Shown: positions 47,399-59,300 of the stretch, one piece after another
How positions within the stretch are numbered: the stretch's first letter is position 1
Layout: every line of letters begins with the position of its first letter
Assembly: GCF_002835465.1 (NCBI RefSeq)
Contig: NZ_PIZM01000007.1
Location: forward strand, 62,001 to 126,000
Direction of reading: 5' to 3'
Source: Psychromonas sp. psych-6C06
GTDB taxonomy: Bacteria > Pseudomonadota > Gammaproteobacteria > Enterobacterales > Psychromonadaceae
DNA: 64,000 nt
Translations under genes and position numbers: made by a program
Notes under the pieces: model-generated
The model's database searches: none
Told to the model about the DNA's origin: nothing
Seen by the model: the letters and a program-made list of their open reading frames with translations, nothing else

Positions 47399-50300
47399 TA
47401 ACCCTGTCCAGTGATCAGGGTTTGATCATCAAGTAACTTGGTTAAAATAGCGGTTTCGTCAAAACCAGAAGCACCACCATAGAGATCATTTATACTGGTA
47501 TTTTCTAACACGATATTCTGTACCACATTACTACCATCGAGTTTTACAGCAAGGGTCGTATCAGTGCCGCTTTCAGTGAGATCCATCACCGCATCGAGTT
47601 GAGCTCCCGAGCTTGCACTCACCTGCTTTAATAGATCGGTTAAATTGAGGCTATCGCTGCCAACCGTAAAATCGCTAATTCGGTCAGTTACGGGGCTACT
47701 CTGTCCATTATCATTAAAGGCAAACTGATCATCACCGTTGCCACCACTCATTTCATTATCTCCGGCCCCTGAAACAATAACATTGTTATCGTTATTACCT
47801 ACGTTAGTCGTACTATCCGCGAGCACATTAACCGCTAACGTTTGCCCAACCCCCGATGCTTTATCTCCCGCCAATTCTCCGACAGGTACAATAGTAAGAT
47901 CAAAGTTTTGCACGCTGTTTAGAGCTGTTAGCATCGCATTTGCTAAATCAGCTTGTGCAATCGTCCATACACCACCATCTTCGGTCGCATGGCTGATACT
48001 TACCCCCGCTGGTACACCAGTGATTTCAACATGACCTTTTTCTGTTAGCGCAGGATTAACTAAACTTAACTCAAGCGCTAATGGTGCGTTGCTTCCAAGT
48101 ACAGCAAATATTGAGTCAGCATTAAGTGTTAAATCAGGAATATCAACCACAGGGGCTAGATCCAGTGTGCTATCAAAGGTGACTTCAGGACCGATATCTA
48201 CTTCCTCTACACCGCCAACGATTGCTCTATCGATAGTTGACAAACCTATTTCTAAATCAAGTAAACCAAAGGTATCTGGCCCAGAAAGTAGCTCAAAACC
48301 ATCAAACTCAGAGGCATTTACTTCTAGTGTGGCAACGTACATATTGCCAATTAATACAAAGGTTGCTTCTTGCCCATCAACACGAATACGGTCAAGGCCA
48401 ACAATATGTTCTTCATCCTGTATTCTCACGCCTAAACGTAAGGTTTCATTACTGTTTGTTTCGCTACTTTCACCACGCATATTAAAGTGAGTAATTTGCC
48501 CTTCAGATCCAGTTAACGCTTCCGGGACACTAAACACCTGAGCGACATCGCCAATCGGCAGGACTTCTAATACAAAATATCCCTCTGTAGTCACATAATC
48601 ACTAGTGCCTTTTTCATAGCCGATAACAGTCACTTTCATTGGAATATCACCACTAAAGTCTAGTGGCGGCTTCATTGCAAGCGTTGCAAATTGATTCGCC
48701 GTAATGCTCCATTTATAGGTTGCTTGACCATTGAAGGAGCCACCATCTATCCCATTATTGGGTAAAATAGTACCGCCATTCCACACCAAAACAGCCCCCG
48801 TTGGTACACCACTTATCTCAATCGACATCGTTTCCGAGCCATCATCATCAATAAAGCTCACTGCTAATCCGGTTAAGTCGATAAACGTATCTTCATCACC
48901 TCGGCTACTATTTGCGCTAATATTAACGGCATCAGTGACCGGTAAAACTTCAATGGAAAAGCTGCCAGAGACTGATCCCGTATCGGTCATCGCTCCGCTA
49001 TAACCAGTAGCGGTATCAACAACTTGCGCTGTATATCCAATATTAATATCGCCAGAGTAATTAAGCGGCCCTTTGTATAATATTTTATCAATACGGGTTA
49101 AATCGTTTACCGTCCAAGTGCCATCATTGTTATCAGTTAATACACCAACCGGGGCACGTAAAAAGCCGCCATCGGGCAATGTTAATAACAATGAAGTAAT
49201 CGATTCAATGCCCTCTCCAGCTATATTCGAATCGGCAAATAGGGTTTGTAAATCCAATACTGTATAGGTATCTTCTAAAATTTGTGCGTTACCAGCCTCT
49301 AATGCCAGCTCATCAACAACGGGGGCTATCTCAAACTGTAATTGCTGTACTTCAATACGTGTATCACCACTCTCTCCATCAGTTGCAATCGCGGTGATTG
49401 GCACCTCAAAGGTGCCTGCAAAGTGTGCATCAATGCCAACTAGTTGCAGATTATCAAGTGATGCTTGGGTAAATAAGTACTCAATTAATACTTTGCCAGA
49501 GCTGTCATACACGGCAATCACATCACTACCGGTTATCGTCCCTCCTTGTGGCAAGTCTGACGCTAATATGACAAAACTCAGTAGGTCATTCGCATCGCCA
49601 TTTACGCTGTTTAGTGTCTGGCTACCGATATCTATATTATTATCTTCGTCAGCAGTAATGGGTGCCGAAGCGAGTGTTTGTATGTCACTGGCGACACTGT
49701 TACTGCCATCCGCGGTAAAATGAACAAATAAGTTTGTATTGATCATGAGCTCATCATTACCATCTAAAACTCGCGCACCAACCGTGATTGATACCGGTAA
49801 TAATGAAGACTCACTACTATAAATAGTGGCACCTGCTAATACCTCAGCACCAACCTCTTGAATATTAGCAGCAGTGAGTCCATCAGCCGGAATTAACCAA
49901 TGTCCTTGACCATCGTGAATAGCACCATTTGGATGGGTAACTAACCAGTTATCCCCTTTAGGCACAGTAATAATAAGGTAATCAATCGTTTCAGATCCGT
50001 CGTTATCTTGATCGTAAAAAGTAACTACCCCAGCTAATGAAATGGGATTGCCATTGCTTACCTGGACATCTTTACTCGACTCCAAGCGGGTAATATCTTC
50101 GGTAACATCATTATCGGGTGAAAGTAGATCTTCGACTTCAGCGTTGACATTAATCAGCAAATTATCATTATATGAAGCGCTCACTTGCGCACCACTGTCA
50201 GAGGTGTCGGTCACTTCATAACTAATAGCAACATTAAAGCTACCACTTGCATCGATAGGCGCTTTAACGCTGAACCGTCCACTGTCCATTAATTCACTTA

Positions 50301-53300
50301 AGCTAGGGCTAGTCGCATCAATATAGTCAGCTAAATCAACCGGCAACTGTCCAATCTCAACACCATCAAAATAAAGTTTCATCCCAGGCGCAAGAGCGGT
50401 AATGGAAAAAGCAGTGACGGTTTCACTACCATCTGAGTCTTCATTTGTCGTAGGAAGTAGTTTTAATGGGACTAATAAGTCTTCTGTGCCAGAAGCGCTA
50501 ATGTTAACGTTGGTTGCACTGTTATCAATCACTGGTTGTAAGTCTATTTCAACTTTAAGCTGATAAAGGTTATCGTCACTCCCCCCATCTGGTTTTGCAT
50601 CGCCATCAGACTCTGTGATGACCGCTTTAATATCAAACTCAATCAAACCGCTAAAATCGGTAACCGGCTTAATATATAAATTTTGTAACTCAGCCAACGT
50701 GACTTGATAAACCGGCTGACCATTAACAAAATCAACAATCGCTAGATCAACCGCATCGCCAGAGCTGTTAGTGATACTGACACCATTTGGTAGATTGGAG
50801 ATCAGCAGATTAATATTTTCAGATCCGTCTTTATCGGCTGTGGTAATGCCTATCGCTAAGGAAACCAGTGAATCTTCTAATGCGCTATCGTTACGAATAA
50901 TTTGTGTATTGCTATCAAAGTCCCAGCCTGCACCAGGTGTCACCGTTGGTGTATCCACAACCCCTTTTAAAAACACCTCAAAGGTTTTTTCTGCAGACAA
51001 TGCTGTCTCTACACTAGGCGCAATTCCCTCTTGCGTTGACTCTGTTGATAGCGCTTGCACAGTGAACGTAAAGCTTCCCGTTTCCGAACTCACATGAGGT
51101 GCGGGTAATAACCCAACCTCTCCAGATTCAACATCAGCACCTTCAACCTGAAAACGTCCACCACCTAAATCTGTGACCACAGCAGTAGATCCAGCAACAG
51201 CTACGACGCTCCAATCGGTGGCAACTGTAATAATATAAGAAAGTGTTTCACTGCCATCCGTATCAGTTAGGTTCCCATTCAATACGCTGTTTAACAACAC
51301 AACTTCATCTTCTAGCCCTTTCGCGTTCACAACCGCAAGTTCAGGGGTATCAGCAATAGGTTGGACATTAAAACTAATGGTTTTCTCAATACCTTGCGCA
51401 CTATCGTTATTTTCACTTTCAGTGGCAATCGGGGTTACGGTAAACGTTAAAACACCTGCAAAGTTAGCATCCGGTGTGGCTTTTAATTGCGTAAGTTGCA
51501 CCTGCGTTAATACATCACCACTATTTACTTTTGAGCCGAGTATCGTCAATGTCAGTCCCGCTTCAATGCTCCCTATTTGATAAGTTAGAGTTTCAGAGCC
51601 ATCTACATCGAAAAGATCTGCATTTAAAGCAACAGGTTGCGCGCCACCATCTTCGAGTAAGGTATATTGATAATCAGAATTTGCATCATCCCAGGTTGGC
51701 GTGTCAGCCACCGAGGTAATCGTTAAGGGGATGCTATTCGGCGTCACTATATCGGCACTGCCATCTTTACTAATTTGCGCAGTTACCTCCAGCGTTACCG
51801 TTTGTGTTTGATCTGAACTGTTTAGTAAAGGGTGGTATAACAGTGGAAAGGTCGGGGTATACAAACCATTAACACCGACAGTAAAATCACTCGTAGTAAG
51901 AATATAATCCCCATCCACATTGGTTGCTAAAGGGTTACCGTTAAGGGTCAAGCTCCCGCCTTGCAGGCTAGTAGCCGTAAACACGACTTGTAAAAGCTGT
52001 TCATTATTATCGAGATCGCCTACCGAGACAGTTAAGTTTAACGCTAAACTATTGTCTTCTAAGGTAGTGGTATTGGTGATCGTCACTTCCCCCTCTTCAT
52101 CAGCTATATCCATCAGTAACCGGCTGACTACACTATCACCATCACCATCCGTGACGGTATAGTTAACATTGTCTAAAATCCCAAAACCAGGGTGATAAAC
52201 ATTGCTGTAAGTTTCTAGCGTTCCAGTACCATCCGCATTAATAAGAATGCGTCCATAGACCGTACCACCACTAGTCGCTAATGTTATCCAGTTCCCAGGG
52301 AGGTAATCGATGCTATCAACGTTGACCGCCGTGACTGAAGCGCCATCAGCACCGGTGATCGCTTGACTGCCTAATAGATTAAGCTGTGTCGTTTCACCTT
52401 CTTCTAAAATCATTAACGTGTTAACCACTTCAGGGACATCATCAACGATATTTATATCGACTAGATTATTAATCAACCGGCTCACATCACCATCACTATC
52501 CAGCGCTTGAATTGCTAACGATAAGGTTAATGTATCTGCACCATCAGCAGGATGATCAACGACATCAAGCAACCTTAAATCGATCGTACCATTGAGATTA
52601 AAGCGTACTTTTAATACATCACTGCTATTGGTACTCGCTATCCACCAGCCATCGCTATTTGCACTGCTTGCTAATGTCACCGATTGACCGGCACTGAATA
52701 AGTTAGGGATCAGTTGCCCCGCTAATAAAGGTTCTACGGCAACAATATCGTCACTACCTTGATCAAGCTGATATTGAATGCTGTCTTTATCGTGCTCTGT
52801 CAGAAGTACGTTTTCATCAACATTTAAGTTATCGCTAACGAACAGTGATGGCTTTTTACCATCATCAATACTTAAATTAATATCATGAATAATTTGGCTT
52901 TGATCAGAGTCTATCACCACAAGCGGGAGGGTAATATCAAGGTTGTTATCATGCATGACTTTATCATGATCAACACTCTCGATTAAGGTAAAGGTCAATG
53001 CCACATCAGCACTTGTGCCTGCACTAATATTGATATTTTCAGATAATGTCAGCTCAAAAATGATGGTTCCATTCGCTAATACTCCTTTATAATTGCCATC
53101 ACTACTTTCTTGCCATAATACAGATTCGCCATTTCTCATTAACGTTGAGCCATCACTTAACAGAACAACACCGTTATTAGAAACATCAAGTTTAACATCC
53201 ACGATAGGATCGAGATCTGCACTAATATTAACCAAGGTCGTATCAGTATTATTAAATGAATTTGGCGTTGTAGGCGCAAGTGGCTGTTCACTGACATGTA

Positions 53301-56300
53301 AAGCCCCCCCCGCGACAATAGGTGCACCACTATCGCTGATATTAATAAGCAGGTTTTGATCGCTGATATCGTTATCGCCATCGGTCACACTGACCACAAT
53401 AGGAATATTCAATATATCTACGTGTTGACCATTATTTGAAAGCTGATCAATAGCTTTAAAGAGTGTCACTTGGTAATCTAAGTCGCTCATCGTTTGTGTT
53501 TCTAGAGAGCCAATAATTTCAACCGTAAACACGGTTTCTTCAGGATTATCCGTATAAGCGATCAGCTTGCTGTTTACATCAACTTTATAAAGGATACTCA
53601 ACCCACCGGCAGTCAAAGAAGGCTGCTTACTAATATCAAAAGCCACTGATACAGTTTCATCACTGCCAGGATTTACACTAAAACTGCCTTGTCCAATGAC
53701 TGCACCAAGCGTTAGATCAGCTTCATCTAGCGTGGCTTCGCTATCATTGGTTATAATCGCATTATCGCCATCATTAACCGCCCAATTTAAGACCCCATAG
53801 GTTATCTCTGTTCCATCGATATCAAAGGCCGTAATACCCAATGCTAGAAACACTTTATCGCTACTTGTATGATCAATTGGTTGGTTTTGTGTGAAGGTAG
53901 CAGTCGCTTTTAAATCAGCACCTTGGCTGACTGCATTTAATGAAATACTAAAGACAGCCCCATTAACTGTCATAGCAGTAATGATATTTTCTTGTACATT
54001 CAAGCTGTAAGTAATAGTTTCGCCATTACTTTGTAAACTTAAGTTATTTAAGGCATCAATAGTACTACTGAGAAAGACAATGCTACTGGCCACTAAATCA
54101 TCCGAGCCCGCATTGATAATAAACACTTTTTGATGGTCAGTTTGTTGTGCGACCGTACTTTCACGGTGCGCCATACTCTGATTACTCATGATCCCAGAGT
54201 GGCCATCAACAATATCAAAAACCACATTAGCATCGCTCGTATCGCCATCATAATCGATGATTTGATAATCAAAACTGATTTGTTGTAATACGGTATTGTC
54301 TAAATTGTTACTGGCAACGAAGCGCCAACTACCGTCATAGGCAACACTTAAAATGCCTTTTCCTGTATCAATAACGGCATCATTACCCGCTGTTATAGGC
54401 CATGTCACACCATTAAAAGTGACATTATTAACGACCGGATCACCATCGATCGCAGTATCATTACTTAATAAGTTCCCAGTCGCTGTCTGCGCCTCTGTCA
54501 GTGTATAAGTATCATTAACCGCATTGGGAATGGAATCATTAATCGTAAATACAATCGGCATTACAGAACGTTCAGTTGTACCATCATCATCTGTTTGCAA
54601 CGCTTTAATAAATAGTTCAGTCACTAAGCTATCACTGCCTAACGAATGATCCACCGCTTCGAAAATTGTTACCGATGCACTGCTACTTACAGGGTCAATG
54701 GTGGCATTTAAAACTAAGCGACCATCTTCATCTCGCCTTACTTCAATTGATAAACCATCGCTAGATAACGTCGCAGTCACTGATTGCCCCTCGGAAGTGA
54801 TTGCAGCTAATTGAGGTTGATTATCGGTAAAAGAGAGAACTGTATTATCGCTATGAATATCTAACAATGTTGATGCAGAGGCAGAAGTACGATTTAATGC
54901 TTGTTCATCCAAGATCATTTCATCTGCTAAGTTGAGGGTTGGCATCGCATCGGAGGCATGATTTCCAGCAATATCATCCACATCAACCTGCATCTGCCAA
55001 GTCAGGCTGTTATCAAGTGGACTGATATCGATATTTTCAACTAGCCATCGTCCACTATTGTCCACTGCTGCTGTAAAACTAACGCTATTGGTGCCATCAC
55101 TCACTGTGAGCGTCACCACTTGTCCAACTTCTGCATTAGTCGTACCGCCAAGTGTGGTATGTGCACCAGTCATGAAATCATAAGTGTTGTAGCCAGGGTA
55201 ATTTGTAAAGCCGTTATTACTGTCAGTATCGATATCGATGGTCACATCAGTATCTTTTTCGACATTATCAATCGCGTTCGCAACATTACCAGCGGTATCA
55301 TAAGCCTGTGCATCTACTTCAAGTAATCCATCTTCCAGGCCACTTAAGTCGACATTAAGCGCTTCAAATTGCCCCCCCGCAATAACTGCAGTGGTAAGAA
55401 CGGTATTACCCGATTGGTCACTAATAGTGAGTGATACCTGCTTGCCCTCTTCAATCCCCGTTGCATCACCAAAAATTCGACTACCCGATGTGATTTCAGC
55501 GCTGTTTAAATAATTATCGTTGCCAGAATCAATAGTAACGGTCAACGTTGCGAGGGTATCTTTTGAAGTACTATCTACCGCTTGTACGCTATTTCCTGCA
55601 ATATCGCTCACCGTTGCTGTCGCACTAATATTGTTCGTACCATCCACTAAGCTGCTTAGATCAACTGCGGGTAATGTCCATATCCCAGCATTTACCGTCG
55701 TAGTAAATGTTAAACTGTTGCCAGCCCCATCTACCACAACGACGGTGACTAGCTGACCATCTTCAACATTTACGACACTGCCACTAATCTCTGTTTGTTT
55801 ACTTTCAGGGCGGTTGATCACTTGATCAACCGTATCGCTGTCGGTTTTTATATCGATGGTAATGCCGGCCAAAGTATCTTTTAGCACGGTGCTATTAGCA
55901 TTAAAAACGTTACCAGCAATGTCACTGACCGTGGCATTGACTGTGATAGTACCTTCATTAAAACCACTAAAATCGATATTCGCTACCGACCAAACGCTAC
56001 CAGTAACAGTGGCTGTGTAAACCGCAGATGTATTGACACCATCGGTGATGGTAAAGCTAACAACTCGCCCATCTTCAACATCATTTACATGGCCAAATAC
56101 ACGCACAGCATCAACTTCTGAAGCATTGAGGGTATTATCTCCGGCGCTAAAGATCCCCACAGAAAGCTGAGCTAGGGTATCGATAACGATATCATCAGAA
56201 GCACTAGCAGTGTTGCCTGCAACATCCTGCACAGTCACTTGAGCCTCAAGTATCCCCTCAGCAAAATCACTGCCCGTTGGGCTTAAATCCACACCGGTTA

Positions 56301-59300
56301 CTTCCCAGCGTCCATTGGTCACAATAGCGGAAAGCGTCTCGGTGCTACCTTGGCTATCCGTTAGAACGATAGTCACGCTTTGGCCATCTTCAATATGCGT
56401 AACGGAGCCTGAAAAAACGACATTACTCAGCTCTAATTTATTAAGATAACCATCGCCCTGATCATCAATAGTTATTGATGTTTCAGCCAGTACATCTTTA
56501 ACGGCAGTGGCACTTGATACTGCGATATTTCCAGCAATATCACTCACAGAGACATCCACATTAAAAGGACCGTCATCCAGCATGCTTAAATCGATATTAT
56601 CAACAGACCAAAGGCCACCAATTACAACTGCGGTTGGGGTGAGTGAAAGGCGGTTACCATTAATATCAGTAATAATTAGTGACACAGTTTGACCATCTTC
56701 AACATCGGTCACAGTGCCATGAATATGCACTGCACTTACTTCTGCACTATTGATAAATTGATCGTTGCCACTTTCGATGATGACATTAATAGCAGCGCTG
56801 GTATCTTTTATAATCGAAGTTTGTGCAGTACTACTGTTACCCGCTTTATCTATCGCAGTCACCTGTGCAATTAACTCACCATCTACCAAACTTGTTAATT
56901 CGCTTTTAGGGACAAGCCAAATACCAGCAACGACTTGGGTATTGAAGGTAAGCACATTATTTAATGTATCGGTCACAGTCACTGTCACAAACTGGCCATT
57001 TTCAATATTTGTCACACTACCGCGCAAGTTTTCATTGTCACTTTCGCTACTATTTAAGAGAGAATCAGAGCTTTCTTGCTCTGTCGTTATTGTGACACTG
57101 GCTAAAGTATCTTTATTTACCGCGCTATTATCTGTGGCGCCATTTCCTGCAATATCTTGACTGGTAGCGGTAAAGCTCAGTGCCCCTTCATTTAATGTAC
57201 TTAAATCAACACCCGCGATAGACCAACTATTAGCGTTAATAGTGGCAGTGAAAGTCAACGTGTTAATACCATCAGTTACTAACACTGAGACTGTTTGCCC
57301 ATCTTCTATATTGGCGCTAGTGCCTAAGATGGTTGTCGTAACAACTTCAGTCGCATTAAGCGTATTATCATTACCTGTTTCTACATCGATCGTAATTGAG
57401 GCTAACGTATCTTTTACTGTGCTAGTGTTAGCGCTGGCTTTATTACCATGTTGGTCGGTGACAAAGGCGTTAACCTGCAGATCACCATCACTCAAAGCGG
57501 AGAGATCAGCCGCGCTAATTTGATAGCTATTATTATTCACAACGGCAGTAAAAATAGCCGTTTTACCAAGAGGATCAGTTACACTGACGGTTACTGTTGC
57601 ACCATTTTCAACGCCGTTGGTGGTGCCATGTAGTGTTGTCGCAGGGACTTCATTGGCATTTAATAGATCATCACCACCACTTTCAATGACCACGGTAATG
57701 GTTGCAAGGGTATCAATTTGTACACTAGTCTGTGTGCTCGCGGGATTGCCAGCATTATCGCTAATCGTTGCAACGACAGTAAAATCGCCATCAACAAAAT
57801 GGCTTAAATCAAGACCCGTAAAAGCATATTGCCCACCAACTATTACTGCGGTGATGGTGCCGGTATTACCTGCGCTATCGGTGGCAATAATGGTCACTTG
57901 ATTACCATCTTCAATATTCGTTACCGAGCCTGATGCTGACACATTACTAATTTCACTTTGATTTAAAACACCATCGCCACCGCTTTCAATGGTTAGCGTG
58001 ATATCAGCCAGGGTATCTTTTTGTGCATTTGCATTGGCGTTAGCGACATTACCTCGTTCATCAGTAACGGTTGCTGTTCCTATCAGCTCCCCTTCATCAA
58101 GAGAACTTAAATCAGCAACAACAGAATATTGATTATTATTGACTGTCGCTGTAAAGGTAAGAAATTTTCCAGCACTGTCGGTGACGACAATAGTCACCAT
58201 TGCGCCATCATTTACATCGCTGGTATGCCCAGATAGTTGACTAGTTGCTACTTCGGTAGCATTCAGGACACCATCACCATTAGTATTTATATTTAATGAA
58301 AGGCTCGCTAAAGTATCAATTAATGCAGTGTCTGTCGCCGTTGCAGGGTTCCCTGCGATATCACTAACGTTAGCGCTTGCGGATAAATCACCATCAACAA
58401 AATGGCTAAGATCGACATCGGCAATAATAAATTTACCATTATTCACGATCGCGTTAACTTGCTCACTATTGCCAACACTGTCAGTTAAAATGACGGTAAC
58501 TGTTTGACCATCTTCCACACCAGTGGTGTTACCGGTTAGCGTTACCTCGGTTATTTCCGCCGCATTTAACCAACCATCCCCACCTTCACCAATGTTTATG
58601 CTAATTGTTGCAATGGTATCTTTGATTGCATCATCGCTAGCTGTCGCGGTATTACCGACATTATCTGTGACCGATGCGGTAACCGTTAATTTGCCTTCTG
58701 CTAATGCGGAGAGATCTTCTGTGATGCTATATAAACTATTCACATTAGTGGTACTAAATACTAAGCTTTTGCCGTTAACATCCGTTACCGTAAGGGTGAT
58801 TGGCTCACCATCATCAACCTGAATGGTAAAACCCCAAATGCGTGTAGCAGTCACTTCAGCAGCATTAATTAAATTATCACCATGAGTGGCAATATGAGTA
58901 ACAATACGTGCATTAGTATCAACTTGTATCGTATTCGCACTCGTAGCAGGATTTCCAGCTTTATCGCTTACCGTCGCCAACACATTCAAGCTACCGTCAG
59001 CAATGCCCGATAGATCCAAACCCGAGACACTATAAACGCCACCAACAATCGGTGTGCGAACTGTTCTAATATTACCATCGCTATCGGTCGCGATGATGGT
59101 CACTATCTGCCCGTCTTCAACGCCATTCACTGTTCCTTTTAGTGAAGCATTAAGGATCTCATCAGCATTTAACCAACCATCGTCACCAGTTTCGAGCGTT
59201 AGTGTAATGCTGGCAACGGTGTCTTTTACAATAGATATTTGATCAGTCGCTATATTACCAGCGATATCTTTCACCGTAACAAGTGCGCTTAATGTGCCTT

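Noticed and set aside
48089-48490. Long plus-strand frames antisense to the adhesin gene
   Set aside because: They follow the repeat periodicity and codon bias of the minus-strand gene, lack start context and are low-complexity shadows.
53304-53311. G8 run in the adhesin gene as a phase-variation tract
   Set aside because: It is shorter than the pilY1 runs, and one such run in a 12.9-kb gene is weak evidence. It was left out of the main claim.
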